Assembly (NCBI RefSeq): GCF_000760595.1
Contig: NZ_BBNM01000016.1
Coordinates: 1-64,000 of the forward strand
From: Acinetobacter soli
GTDB lineage: Bacteria; Pseudomonadota; Gammaproteobacteria; Pseudomonadales; Moraxellaceae
Length of the DNA: 64,000 bases
Reading direction: 5' to 3'
The notes beneath the pieces are model-generated. The model had not been told where the DNA came from and did not search any database. It saw only the letters and a list, made by a program, of their open reading frames with translations. The translations under genes were made by a program, and so were the position numbers. Positions 11,169 to 20,602 of the stretch are shown in pieces. Positions within the stretch are counted from its first letter, which is position 1. Each line of letters opens with the position of its first letter.

Positions 11169-11870
11169 ATGAAAAAATTAGTGGTTTTTTCTGGTGCTGG
11201 TATGAGCGCCGAAAGTGGTATTCATACATTTCGAGATAGTGATGGACTGTGGGAAAATTACAAAATTGAAGATGTGGCAACGCCAGAAGCTTGGCAAAAA
11301 GATCCTGAACTTGTACAGCGTTTCTATAATGAACGGCGTAAAAATATTTTAAACGCCACCCCTAACTCGGCACATCTGGCGATTGCCGCTCTAGAGCATC
11401 AATTTGATGTGAACGTGATTACTCAAAATATTGATGATCTGCACGAGCGTGCTGGCTCTAGCCGTGTTTTACATTTGCACGGCAATATTCGATTTGCCAA
11501 AACCAGTGGTCCAGATGCACAAATCACTCAAGAGCTATATCCTATTCGGGGCTGCGAATTAAAACTAGATCGGGATTACTGTAAAGATGGCTATCCACTT
11601 CGGCCACATGTGGTCTGGTTTGGTGAATCTGTACCTGCTTATCAAGATGCAATCCATCAAATTCGTCAAGCCGATATATTTATCGTGATTGGTTCAACCT
11701 TAAGCGTTTATCCAGTCGCGGGTTTAATCCACGAAATATCAGGCTCATGTGAAGCGTATTATATCGATCCAAAAGCCGACTATCATCGCGTTCCAAAGCA
11801 GTATCAGTTGCTCAAAATGACAGCATCTGAGGGTGTAAAAACACTATCCGAGACATTAAAAAGTAAATAA
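11169..11870 (+). CDS. cobB: NAD-dependent protein deacylase (CobB-type sirtuin)
   Basis: 233-residue sirtuin that removes acyl groups from lysine using NAD+. It has GAGMSAESGIHTFRD for NAD binding, TQNIDDLHERAG, and the catalytic histidine in HLHGN (H104). Y53 and R56 in RFYNERR match the Tyr/Arg pair that binds succinyl groups in SIRT5 and CobB, so desuccinylase activity is likely. The zinc module is reduced: only C129 and C138 remain in the stretch between HLHGN and LRPHVVWFGE, and no CxxC pair is present. The start at 11169 has AAGGAG upstream. Confidence 0.9.
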   Translation: MKKLVVFSGAGMSAESGIHTFRDSDGLWENYKIEDVATPEAWQKDPELVQRFYNERRKNILNATPNSAHLAIAALEHQFDVNVITQNIDDLHERAGSSRVLHLHGNIRFAKTSGPDAQITQELYPIRGCELKLDRDYCKDGYPLRPHVVWFGESVPAYQDAIHQIRQADIFIVIGSTLSVYPVAGLIHEISGSCEAYYIDPKADYHRVPKQYQLLKMTASEGVKTLSETLKSK

Positions 11871-12256
11871 TTTGACCATTTTGGGTGCTTTTTAACCACA
11901 CATCACCTTTAATTTGTTCAATGCTTACACAATTGCTCAATTTTTAAGATACACAAAATTACAAAACTGCTTTGATTTTCATCCTTTCGATTTAAATACC
12001 ATCATTTTTTGTATTTAAATCCATCAGATGGCTTTTTATTTTTATTTTCTATAAATAATACATTGAATTTTATAGGTTATTAATTAATCTCTACACACAA
12101 GATATTTTTACATAAAATTACATATTGTATACTTAAAGTTAACAGTTATTATTTTGGCATCCGTGTTTATATCTCAGCCTTATTTTTAGGCAACCAAATT
12201 ATTATTTGGACTGGTTGAATTACACACGTAAAAGTACATAAGGATAGGTCCCATTC
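11871..12256. other. 386-base AT-rich intergenic region upstream of putP
   Basis: No gene. It contains the inverted repeat at 11989-12021 and, directly after it, a 5-base stem (12021-12031) followed by T-rich sequence that could end transcription from cobB. The remainder is probably the putP promoter region. Confidence 0.5.
11989..12021. repeat. TTTAAAT-type inverted repeat, copy 1
   Basis: Perfect 11-base arms GATTTAAATAC and GTATTTAAATC around an 11-base centre. Two related palindromes occur at 48229-48261 and 50365-50389. It lies between cobB and putP. Confidence 0.6.
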
Positions 12257-13750
12257 ATGAATTCTATCAATCCAACCGTGATCACGTTTGTATTTTACAT
12301 CGTGGCAATGGTCTGTATTGGTCTCTATGCGTATAGAGCCACAACAAATTTTTCAGACTACATTCTGGGCGGACGCAGCTTAGGAAGTTTTGTTACAGCA
12401 TTGTCGGCTGGTGCATCAGACATGAGTGGTTGGTTACTCATGGGCTTACCAGGTGCGATTTACTTATCGGGTCTTTCCGAAGCATGGATCGCAATTGGTC
12501 TGATTATCGGCGCATGGTTAAACTGGTTGTTTGTCGCAGGCCGTTTACGCGTGCATACTGAGGTGCAATTTAACGCACTCACTCTCCCCGATTATTTTAC
12601 CAATCGATTCAATGATACGAAAAAATTACTTCGCGTATCTTCTGCGCTGATCATTCTGATTTTCTTCTCGATTTACTGTGCTTCAGGCATGGTTGCAGGC
12701 GCACGCTTGTTCGAAACGATTTTTGGTATGGATTACACCATGGCACTCTGGATCAGTGCGATTGCCACGATCAGTTACGTGTGTATTGGTGGCTTCCTTG
12801 CCATTAGCTGGACCGATACGTTTCAAGCTGCCATGATGCTATTTGCTTTATTGCTCACGCCTATTTTTGCGTATTTAGCGATTGGAGACGGTCAGCAGCA
12901 ATTTACGCAGCTCATTGAAACAGCTCGTCCACATGCCATGAACATGTTCTCTGGTGTGAGTTTTATTGCCATGATTTCAGCAATGGCATGGGGCTTAGGC
13001 TATTTTGGGCAGCCGCATATCCTCGTTCGTTTTATGGCAGCAGACTCGGTCAAATCAATTCCAGCTGCACGTAGAATTGGTATGTCTTGGATGATTCTGT
13101 GCTTAGGTGGCGCTGTCGGAGCAGGATTTTTTGGTATTGCGTTCTTCCAAGGTCATCCTGAGCTTGCCGGAAATGTGAGTAAAAACTCTGAATTGGTATT
13201 TATGGAGCTTGCACAGATTTTGTTTAATCCGTGGGTAGCCGGTATTGTGATGGCAGGTATTCTTTCTGCTGTGATGAGTACGTTGAGCTGTCAGCTTCTG
13301 GTCTGCTCGAGTACCTTAACCGAAGATTTTTATAAGCCATTCTTTCGCAAAAATGCCTCTCAAAAAGAATTGGTCTGGGTTGGTCGCTTGATGGTTCTGG
13401 CGATTTCTGTATTTGCAATCTGGTTGGCAAGCAACCCGGAAAGTAAAGTTTTGGGCCTTGTAGCGTACGCTTGGGCTGGCTTTGGTGCCGCGTTTGGTCC
13501 GTTAATTATTTTCTCGTTGTTCTGGAAACGCATGACTTTAAACGCTGCGGTTGCAGGTATGATTGTAGGCGCAGTGGTGGTGATTGGCTGGAAAAACCTA
13601 TTTGCGTCAACGGGTATTTACGAGATTATTCCTGGTTTTGTCTTGGCTGCAATTACCATTGTGGTTGTGAGCCTCATGGGCAAACCACCAACACGTGAAG
13701 TAACGGATCGCTTTGAAGAAGCCGATCGTCTTTACCATAGCTCGAAATAA
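12257..13750 (+). CDS. putP: sodium/proline symporter
   Basis: 497-residue sodium:solute symporter with about 13 membrane segments. It has ATTNFSDYILGGRSLGSFVTALSAGASDMSGW-type sequence at the N terminus and MAWGLGYFGQPHILVRFMA in the middle, both characteristic of PutP proline transporters. It imports proline with Na+ across the inner membrane, feeding PutA encoded just downstream on the same strand. An Lrp-type gene sits between them on the opposite strand. An AAGGA site lies upstream of the ATG. A strong shared terminator follows. Confidence 0.93.
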   Translation: MNSINPTVITFVFYIVAMVCIGLYAYRATTNFSDYILGGRSLGSFVTALSAGASDMSGWLLMGLPGAIYLSGLSEAWIAIGLIIGAWLNWLFVAGRLRVHTEVQFNALTLPDYFTNRFNDTKKLLRVSSALIILIFFSIYCASGMVAGARLFETIFGMDYTMALWISAIATISYVCIGGFLAISWTDTFQAAMMLFALLLTPIFAYLAIGDGQQQFTQLIETARPHAMNMFSGVSFIAMISAMAWGLGYFGQPHILVRFMAADSVKSIPAARRIGMSWMILCLGGAVGAGFFGIAFFQGHPELAGNVSKNSELVFMELAQILFNPWVAGIVMAGILSAVMSTLSCQLLVCSSTLTEDFYKPFFRKNASQKELVWVGRLMVLAISVFAIWLASNPESKVLGLVAYAWAGFGAAFGPLIIFSLFWKRMTLNAAVAGMIVGAVVVIGWKNLFASTGIYEIIPGFVLAAITIVVVSLMGKPPTREVTDRFEEADRLYHSSK

Positions 13751-13765
13751 TCCATCATTTGATCT

Positions 13766-13795
13766 AAAAAAAGGGGCGTTATGCCCCCTTTTTTG
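13766..13795. terminator. bidirectional terminator between putP and the Lrp-type gene
   Basis: A-rich tract, stem GGGGC / GCCCC with a short loop, then T-rich tract. It is symmetric and so can end transcription from both sides. The stop codon of the Lrp-type gene (13779-13781, minus strand) lies in the loop, so that gene has no separate 3' untranslated region before its terminator. Confidence 0.88.
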
Positions 13796-14279
13796 TAGTG
13801 CGCTTATTGAGCTTAATTCGAGAGGTTTCTTTGACCACTTGCATGACCGGATAACTTCGCGTTTCCTTGACCCCAGGCAATTGCCACAACGTTTGCCCAG
13901 CAAACTTTCGGTATTCTTCCATATTGGCACTGCGAATTTTCATTAAGAAATCAAAACCGCCGCTGGTCATATGGCATTCAATAATTTCAGGATATTCCGA
14001 TACAGCCTCAATAAATTCGTCGAGTCCATTCGATGTGGTTTTATCGAGTAATACTTCCACAAATACTAAAAAACTCGCATTGAGCTTTTCTGGATTGAGC
14101 TTGGCTTGATAGCCCAGAATATAATTCTCCTTAGTTAGTTTCTGTACACGCGCCATGACCGCAGTAGGTGACAGACTGACTTCTTCTGCGAGTTTTATGT
14201 TTGAAATTCGACCATCTTTTTGAAGAATATCGAGAATTTTCAGATCAACCCGATCTAATGTTGAAATTGCCCCATCCAT
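13779..14279 (-). CDS. Lrp/AsnC-family regulator of proline catabolism
   Basis: 166-residue Lrp-type regulator. The N-terminal helix-turn-helix (LDRVDLKILDILQKDGRISN, LAEEVSLSPTAVMARVQKL) is followed by a RAM ligand-binding domain (ECHMTSGGFDFLMKIR). The ATG at 14279 is preferred: AGGGA lies upstream and the family normally starts with Met-Asp just before LDRVD. It is divergent from putA and convergent with putP. Because PutA here has no DNA-binding domain, this protein is the best candidate for a proline-responsive activator. The role is inferred from position and family. Confidence 0.88.
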   Translation of the reverse strand: MDGAISTLDRVDLKILDILQKDGRISNIKLAEEVSLSPTAVMARVQKLTKENYILGYQAKLNPEKLNASFLVFVEVLLDKTTSNGLDEFIEAVSEYPEIIECHMTSGGFDFLMKIRSANMEEYRKFAGQTLWQLPGVKETRSYPVMQVVKETSRIKLNKRTTKKGA

Positions 14280-14400
14280 ACAAAATTTTTCCCTAAAAAA
14301 TGCCAAGAATATAGCGAGTTATTCGGTAATTATTCTGTAATCATAAATTATCTAAACCTCTTTAGACAATATCCTTTAGAGATCGTCATTGGAATTTGAC

Positions 14401-17400
14401 ATGAACATGATGGACAGCAACCCGAAAATGCATGAAGCACAACCTAACTTTGGTTACATCACGGAATTTAAACAAAAAACCGAGCTGGAAGAACGAATTA
14501 ACAGTGCTTGGCGCCGTGCAGAACCAGAAGTCGTCGAAACCTTATTGAATGCCGCGACAATTTCAGATGAATTGAATCATCAGATTCACGAAGTTGCGTT
14601 TAATCTGGCCAACTCATTACGTGAGCGTAAGAGTTCTGCTGGTAAGGCAGGCATTGTGCAGGGTTTATTGCAGGAATTTTCGCTGTCCTCGCAAGAAGGA
14701 ATTGCACTCATGTGCTTGGCAGAAGCACTTTTACGTATTCCTGATAAAGCAACACGTGACTTACTGATTCGTGACAAAATCAATCAAGGTAACTGGAAAG
14801 ACCATGTCGGCCAAAGTAGCCTGATGTTTGTCAATGCAGCAGCTTGGGGCTTAATGCTGACCGGTAAGCTGATGGAAACGCCTAAACAAGGAAGTTTATC
14901 GGGCTTGCTCACCTCGATCATTGCTCGCAGTGGTCGTGGTGTCATCCGTAAAGCAGTTGACGTGGCGATGCGCATGATGGGCGAACAGTTCGTGACTGGT
15001 GAAACCATTGAAGAAGCGCTGAATCATGCTAAACCGCTTGAACACAAAGGCTTTCGCTATTCATACGACATGCTGGGCGAAGCTGCTCTCACCGATCATG
15101 ATGCTGCACGTTATTTTAACGATTACACACAAGCCATTCATGCGATCGGCAAAGCCGCTCAAGGTAAGGGCGTGTATGATGGTCCAGGAATTTCGATTAA
15201 GTTATCTGCACTGCACCCTCGTTATCAACGTGCTCAAATTGCACGTGTACATGATGAGCTTTATGGAAAAGTCTTTGAACTGGCACAACTGGCGAAACGC
15301 TATGACATTGGACTCAACATTGATGCAGAAGAAGCCGATCGTCTTGAAATCTCACTCGAACTTTTAGAACGATTGTGCTTTGAGCCAGAACTTGCAGGCT
15401 GGAAAGGTATTGGGTTTGTCATTCAGGCTTACCAAAAACGTTGTTTCTACGTGGTTGATTACGTGATTGATCTGGCCAAACGTAGCCAGAAACGTCTGAT
15501 GATTCGTTTGGTAAAAGGTGCTTATTGGGACAGCGAAATCAAAAAAGCGCAAATCGACGGGATGAGCGACTACCCTGTATTCACACGTAAGGTTCACACC
15601 GATTTATCTTACATTGCGTGTGCCAAAAAATTGCTGGACGCACCAGCCTATATTTATCCGCAATTTGCAACACACAATGCACAGTCATTAGCCACCATTT
15701 ACCATCTGGCAGACCCGAGCAAGTATTATGCAGGTCAGTATGAGTTCCAATGTTTACATGGCATGGGAGAGCCGTTATACGAGCAAGTCGTAGGTTCGCG
15801 TAGCGACAATAAACTCGGTATTCCATGTCGTATTTATGCACCAGTGGGTAACCATGAAACCTTACTCGCCTACTTGGTACGCCGCTTGCTCGAGAATGGT
15901 GCCAATACCTCTTTTGTTAACCGTATTGCCGATCAAAACCTAAAAATCGAAGCATTGATTCAATCACCATTTGATGAAATTCATGCCACTGCCAAACGTG
16001 AACAACACATTGGTCTCAAACATCCTGCTATTGCACTGCCATATGCATTATATGGCGATGCACGTCAGAATTCGAAAGGCTTTGATCTTGCCGATGACAG
16101 CAGCCTGATCGCCTTAAATGAAACGGCACAGGCATTGCAGCATCAGGTGTGGAACAGTCAGCCCTTGCTTGCAGATGCATCGCTTGAGTTTGACGTTACA
16201 TCACAGGCCATTTTAAACCCTGCTGTTCATGCAGACTTGGTCGGTTATGTACAAGAAGCAACTGAAACACATGTTGAGATTGCTTTACAGGCAGCAATAC
16301 AAGCACAAATCGGTTGGTCAGGCACCCATAAAAGTGAACGCGCAGCAGCATTAAAGCGTGCAGCAGACTTAATGGAAGACCGCATGCAGGCGCTCATGAT
16401 CCTTTTATGTCGTGAAGCCGGTAAAACGTATGCCAATGCGATTGCCGAGGTACGTGAAGCCGTCGATTTTCTACGTTACTACGCGACTCAGATCGAGAGC
16501 ATCAATGAATTTACAACGATTCGCCCACTTGGCACAGTGCTCTGTATTAGCCCTTGGAACTTCCCTTTAGCAATTTTTTCAGGTCAGATTGCAGCTGCCT
16601 TGGTGGCTGGTAACTGTGTCATTGCAAAACCTGCCGAGCAAACGCCTTTAATTGCTGCTGAAGCAGTGCGCATCTTGCATGAAGCGGGTGTTCCACGTGC
16701 TGTACTGCAACTATTGCCAGGGCGTGGTGAAACGGTTGGTGCTAAGCTTAGTTCAGATGATCGTGTTCAGGGCATCATGTTTACCGGTTCGACCGAAGTC
16801 GCGAAAATTTTGCAAAAGACAGTTGCCAAACGCGTTTCAACGACTGGCGAGCCTATTCCGCTGATTGCGGAAACGGGCGGTCAAAATGCGATGATTGTCG
16901 ATTCATCGGCCTTAACCGAACAGGTGGTGCTAGATGTCGTCAACTCGGCATTTGACAGCGCCGGCCAGCGCTGCTCTGCACTTCGTATTTTATGTGTGCA
17001 AGAAGACAACGCTAAAGTGTTAATTGACATGCTCAAAGGTGCGATGCAACAACTTTTGGTGGGTAATCCGTTTATTTTGAAAACGGATATTGGCCCTGTG
17101 ATTGATGGCGAAGCCAAACAAACCATCGATCAGCATATCCAAAAAATGCGCAGCAAAGGCTATCCGGTTCATCAGCTTGCTTTAAATCAAGATGCCAAAA
17201 GCCAATTGGTGCTACAAAACGGAACGTTCGTACTGCCAACCCTAATTGAACTTCCAAATCTCGATGATTTAGAACGCGAAGTATTTGGTCCGGTATTACA
17301 CGTCATTACCTATAAGCATGGCGAAATTCAGGCTTTACTTGAGCGGATCAACGCCAAGGGCTATGGTTTAACCATGGGACTGCACACTCGAATTGATGAA

Positions 17401-18168
17401 ACAATCAATACCGTGGTGGAACATGCAGAAGTCGGCAACCTATACATCAACCGTAATATCGTTGGTGCTGTGGTGGGGGTACAACCTTTTGGCGGAGAAG
17501 GTTTATCGGGTACTGGGCCTAAAGCCGGTGGTCCGCTTTATGTATACCGCTTGATGAATAGCTGTTCAGAAAAAAGCTTAAATGTGCCTTTTGGTGTGCA
17601 GCCAGACCATCATATTCGCGCTGAACGTCCAAAACTGTTTAATGAGCTGCTGAGTTGGGCTAAACAGCATTTACCTGAAGCGAACTTCCCTGCAATTGAT
17701 ACAGTTAGCGTAGGTCACGCGTTTGATCTGCAAGGCCCGACTGGCGAAATCAACCGCTATATGATGCTACCGCGCAAGCGTGTTTTGACGGTTGCAACGA
17801 ATCATGTCGATGTCGTGCATCAAATGCTCGCGATTTTTGCAGTACAAAGCGAAGTGGCCATTTTGCAAGGTCACAGTTTTATGCAAAGTTATGCTTCAAA
17901 ATTGCCTCAGGCGATTCGTCAGGCAATTATTGAAATTGGTCATGTCGAGCATGGGGATTTCGATGCTGTCTTGCATCATGGTACTGCCGATCAACTGGAA
18001 AAATTGCAAACACAAGTTGCAGCACGTCAAGGAGCTATTGTGGGTATTACGCATATGCAAGATTCAAGTGTCCGTATCCCACTTGAGCGACTCTTGATTG
18101 AACATGCAATCAGTATTAACACGGCTGCTGCTGGAGGTAATGCCAGCTTGATGACCATTTCGGAATAG
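14401..18168 (+). CDS. putA: bifunctional proline dehydrogenase / P5C dehydrogenase
   Basis: About 1255 residues. It oxidises proline to glutamate in two steps. The FAD-dependent proline dehydrogenase barrel (residues about 80-500) shows AEEADRLEISLELLERL, RLVKGAYWDSEIKKAQ and the FAD-binding LLENGANTSFVNR. The aldehyde dehydrogenase domain (about 590-1030) has PWNFPLAIF, ETGGQNAMI and the catalytic cysteine C858 in AGQRCSALR. A C-terminal domain of about 200 residues follows. The N-terminal ribbon-helix-helix of E. coli PutA is absent. ATG 14401 has GGAA upstream; a TTG at 14389 is in frame. Confidence 0.95.
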   Translation: MNMMDSNPKMHEAQPNFGYITEFKQKTELEERINSAWRRAEPEVVETLLNAATISDELNHQIHEVAFNLANSLRERKSSAGKAGIVQGLLQEFSLSSQEGIALMCLAEALLRIPDKATRDLLIRDKINQGNWKDHVGQSSLMFVNAAAWGLMLTGKLMETPKQGSLSGLLTSIIARSGRGVIRKAVDVAMRMMGEQFVTGETIEEALNHAKPLEHKGFRYSYDMLGEAALTDHDAARYFNDYTQAIHAIGKAAQGKGVYDGPGISIKLSALHPRYQRAQIARVHDELYGKVFELAQLAKRYDIGLNIDAEEADRLEISLELLERLCFEPELAGWKGIGFVIQAYQKRCFYVVDYVIDLAKRSQKRLMIRLVKGAYWDSEIKKAQIDGMSDYPVFTRKVHTDLSYIACAKKLLDAPAYIYPQFATHNAQSLATIYHLADPSKYYAGQYEFQCLHGMGEPLYEQVVGSRSDNKLGIPCRIYAPVGNHETLLAYLVRRLLENGANTSFVNRIADQNLKIEALIQSPFDEIHATAKREQHIGLKHPAIALPYALYGDARQNSKGFDLADDSSLIALNETAQALQHQVWNSQPLLADASLEFDVTSQAILNPAVHADLVGYVQEATETHVEIALQAAIQAQIGWSGTHKSERAAALKRAADLMEDRMQALMILLCREAGKTYANAIAEVREAVDFLRYYATQIESINEFTTIRPLGTVLCISPWNFPLAIFSGQIAAALVAGNCVIAKPAEQTPLIAAEAVRILHEAGVPRAVLQLLPGRGETVGAKLSSDDRVQGIMFTGSTEVAKILQKTVAKRVSTTGEPIPLIAETGGQNAMIVDSSALTEQVVLDVVNSAFDSAGQRCSALRILCVQEDNAKVLIDMLKGAMQQLLVGNPFILKTDIGPVIDGEAKQTIDQHIQKMRSKGYPVHQLALNQDAKSQLVLQNGTFVLPTLIELPNLDDLEREVFGPVLHVITYKHGEIQALLERINAKGYGLTMGLHTRIDETINTVVEHAEVGNLYINRNIVGAVVGVQPFGGEGLSGTGPKAGGPLYVYRLMNSCSEKSLNVPFGVQPDHHIRAERPKLFNELLSWAKQHLPEANFPAIDTVSVGHAFDLQGPTGEINRYMMLPRKRVLTVATNHVDVVHQMLAIFAVQSEVAILQGHSFMQSYASKLPQAIRQAIIEIGHVEHGDFDAVLHHGTADQLEKLQTQVAARQGAIVGITHMQDSSVRIPLERLLIEHAISINTAAAGGNASLMTISE

Positions 18169-18198
18169 ATGATTATTTCAAAATAAAGGTCTTTTCAC

Positions 18199-18236
18199 AA
18201 AAAGCACGCCAAGTGAGAAACATGGCGTGCTTTTTT
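18199..18236 (+). terminator. Rho-independent terminator after putA
   Basis: Perfect 11-base stem, AAAGCACGCCA with TGGCGTGCTTT, followed by T residues; about 30 bases after the putA stop. Confidence 0.92.
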
Positions 18237-18354
18237 ACATTGAGCGCATTAAAAATATTATGGCTGTGCTTAAAGCCATGATAAGTTTTCTCCCTGATAG
18301 TTGCTTTTTTTGCTACTATTTGCGCTTTGACGATTCTTGTTATTTTTCATATTT

Positions 18355-19440
18355 ATGTCTCAAACGTATCAGCAACAGCTTCAAGATAAAATTGAACGAA
18401 TCACCCGCCAATTTCAGGAATTTAATGCGCCAACACTGGAAGTATTTGACTCGCCAGAGCAAAATTTTCGTATGCGTGCCGAGTTTCGTATCTGGCATAC
18501 CGAAAATGATTTGTTCTATGCCATGTTTGAACGCGCAGACGAAGGCAAAAATAAAGCTGTGGTACGTGTTGATACGTTTCCAATTGCTGATCAAAGCATT
18601 AATGCACTCATGCCTGTTTTACTGGCAGAGCTTAAGGCGAATGCTGTGCTATCACAGCGTATTTTTGAAGTCGATTTTTTGGCGACACTGAGTGGTGAAA
18701 TGCTGGTTACGCTGATTTATCATCGTAAACTAGACGCTGACTGGGAAGCTGCGGCCAAAGCACTGGCAGATCGACTCAATATCAAGATCATGGGACGTAG
18801 CCGTGGTCAGAAAGTCATTATTGGTGATGACTATGTGGTAGAGCAATTACAGGTTCATGGCCGCACTTTTAAATACAAACAAATCGAAAGCAGCTTCACC
18901 CAGCCAAATGCTATTGTTTGTCAAAAGATGCTCACTTGGGCCTGCGATACCATTCAGGGTGAAAATCAGGATTTGCTTGAACTCTATTGCGGAAACGGTA
19001 ATTTTACCTTGCCGCTTTCATTACATTTCAATCGTGTGTTGGCCACTGAGCTTGCAAAAAGTTCTGTTTATGCTGCGCAGTGGAATATTGCACAAAACCA
19101 GATTAATAACATCCAAATTGCCCGACTTTCGGCCGAAGAGTTTACTGAAGCCTATCGCGGTGAACGTAGTTTCAGACGCCTACAAGAGGCGCAAATCGAG
19201 CTTGATGGCTATCAATTTGATACGGTTTTTGTCGATCCACCACGCGCCGGAATTGATGATGAGACCCTAAAACTTCTGCAAGGTTTTGAGCGTATTTTAT
19301 ATATCTCGTGTAACCCGGATACCTTATACGACAACTTAAAAACCCTGACTCAAACACATCGAATTAGCCGCTTCGCTTTGTTTGATCAATTCCCGTTTAC
19401 CCATCATGTTGAATCGGGTGTATTCCTCGAAAGAATTTAA
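18355..19440 (+). CDS. trmA: tRNA (uracil-5-)-methyltransferase
   Basis: 361-residue SAM-dependent enzyme that makes m5U54 in the T-loop of tRNA. The C-terminal methyltransferase domain contains [15 protein letters not shown] (SAM binding), [11 protein letters not shown] and the catalytic cysteine in [12 protein letters not shown]. The final [10 protein letters not shown] is typical of TrmA. The ATG at 18355 begins [10 protein letters not shown], the usual family start. An upstream TTG frame at 18337 is unlikely. A 180-base leader with two small stems (18260-18279 and around 18296-18318) separates it from putA. It is monocistronic. Confidence 0.95.
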   Translation: MSQTYQQQLQDKIERITRQFQEFNAPTLEVFDSPEQNFRMRAEFRIWHTENDLFYAMFERADEGKNKAVVRVDTFPIADQSINALMPVLLAELKANAVLSQRIFEVDFLATLSGEMLVTLIYHRKLDADWEAAAKALADRLNIKIMGRSRGQKVIIGDDYVVEQLQVHGRTFKYKQIESSFTQPNAIVCQKMLTWACDTIQGENQDLLELYCGNGNFTLPLSLHFNRVLATELAKSSVYAAQWNIAQNQINNIQIARLSAEEFTEAYRGERSFRRLQEAQIELDGYQFDTVFVDPPRAGIDDETLKLLQGFERILYISCNPDTLYDNLKTLTQTHRISRFALFDQFPFTHHVESGVFLERI

Positions 19441-19467
19441 ACAATTTATTGCATTGTAAAGAATAAT

Positions 19468-19500
19468 GAATAGGTTACAGATGTAACCTATTCTTCTTTA
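19468..19500 (+). terminator. Rho-independent terminator after trmA
   Basis: Perfect 12-base stem GAATAGGTTACA / TGTAACCTATTC with a 2-base centre, followed by a T-rich stretch. Confidence 0.85.
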
Positions 19501-19691
19501 ATCATTTTTTATAGCTAAAAATCAAATTAAATCAAAGATCAAGCCCCTAGCCTTGTCATAATTTCGTTAAATTTTAAATTTATCATCGGAAAATTTAGAG
19601 TTTGATTGTTGCTTTTATCACTTTGATCATCTTGTATTTTTATTTAATTTGGCTATATTTCGAGCTATGTTAAGTTGATTATGAAGGCTCT

Positions 19692-19919
19692 ATGAGTTTT
19701 TGGCATAAACTGTTCTCATCAGATGAGATCAATAACGAGCATAAAAACCAAATTGCTTGTGTTGAAAACGATTGTTCTTGCAAAACAAACGAGCAGCTCG
19801 TTGCTGCTTTGGCAAAAGCAACTGATGAAGATATCATCAAAGGAATTAAAAAGGTTTTGGTGTCTCGCGGTTACAGCCGTAAAGAGTTGAATGAAATAAA
19901 TCATCGTCCAGTGCAATAG
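19692..19919 (+). CDS. small conserved-looking protein of unknown function
   Basis: 75 residues, family not recognised. It starts MSFWHKLFSS, has a cluster of three cysteines (IACVENDCSCK, residues about 23-31) that could bind metal, then a helical charged C-terminal half. The GAAGG ribosome site, its own terminator and the 250-base upstream gap mark it as a separate real gene. No signal peptide or membrane segment. Confidence 0.65.
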   Translation: MSFWHKLFSSDEINNEHKNQIACVENDCSCKTNEQLVAALAKATDEDIIKGIKKVLVSRGYSRKELNEINHRPVQ

Positions 19920-19952
19920 CCATTTTACCTGTGTAAATTGATTGCATGATCC

Positions 19953-19990
19953 AAAAAAGCTGATATCTAAACAGATGTCAGCTTTTTTGT
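19953..19990 (+). terminator. Rho-independent terminator
   Basis: Stem of 16 bases with one mismatch; the left arm starts AAAAAAGCTGA and the right arm ends TCAGCTTTTTT. It follows the 75-residue gene. Confidence 0.9.
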
Positions 19991-20104
19991 TTTCTAGGCG
20001 TTTGTTTAATGATTTTAAAATATACAAGCTCATCAAAGTCGACTTGACTTCATGAGCAGGGTCACGTAGAAATCACTCACTTTGTTCATGTTTATGGATC
20101 TTTA

Positions 20105-20323
20105 ATGGCTAAACGTAAATACCAGAAAGAACTTTTTTCTGTACGCAGAATTGATCGCGAATGGTGGGTTGTGCAACAAGTAGATCCAACAGTAGCAGTA
20201 AAAAAAGTAGAAAAAACACAGACACGCTGTGTCGCAAATCAATATGCCGATGATTATGTCGAGAAGTATTATGTCGACTTGTATCTGAAGCAGCAAATGC
20301 AAGCTGCATCTAAACCACATTAA
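20105..20323 (+). CDS. small basic protein of unknown function
   Basis: 72 residues, lysine-rich (MAKRKYQKELF at the start), no recognised domain, no signal peptide. It contains a predicted helix with VAVKKVEKTQTR and a tyrosine-rich segment. Its own terminator follows within 35 bases, which supports a real transcript. A long frame on the opposite strand has no ribosome site and is taken as a shadow. Confidence 0.55.
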   Translation: MAKRKYQKELFSVRRIDREWWVVQQVDPTVAVKKVEKTQTRCVANQYADDYVEKYYVDLYLKQQMQAASKPH

Positions 20324-20330
20324 AATAAAA

Positions 20331-20358
20331 AAACCCATAGCACTGGCTATGGGTTTTG
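20331..20358 (+). terminator. probable terminator after the 72-residue gene
   Basis: Perfect 10-base stem AAACCCATAG / CTATGGGTTT with a 6-base loop. The T run after it is short (four), so termination may be partial. Confidence 0.65.
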
Positions 20359-20374
20359 AGGATCACGCTGTAAT

Positions 20375-20443
20375 ACTACCTCTGGTAGTGATGATTATTA
20401 TTGTTTTATTGAAGAGCCTTCTCGAACTCTTCGGAAATCATCA
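20375..20443 (+). other. structured RNA-like intergenic element upstream of uppP
   Basis: Three stems lie close together. ACTACC pairs with GGTAGT around 3 bases (20375-20389). TGATGATT (20389-20396) pairs with AATCATCA (20436-20443), and inside that loop GAAGAG (20411-20416) pairs with CTCTTC (20427-20432). No T run follows, so it is not a simple terminator. It could be the leader of uppP or a small RNA. Expression is unknown. Confidence 0.35.
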
Positions 20444-20602
20444 TATAACAAAAAAACAATAAACGCAAACAATTCTCATTATCAAATTCAAATTATTTTA
20501 TCTTTTTTATTGATCAAGGAATTGTTTACTTTAAGATAAGGTACGTTTTTATTCTAAAAAACATCTTCCACTCAACGATTTTAGAGATGAGTACAATATT
20601 TC

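Noticed and set aside
20102..20338. 78-codon minus-strand frame over the 72-residue gene
   Set aside because: Cysteine and phenylalanine rich, hydrophobic by accident of the AT-rich antisense; no ribosome site. The plus-strand frame has its own terminator and is preferred.
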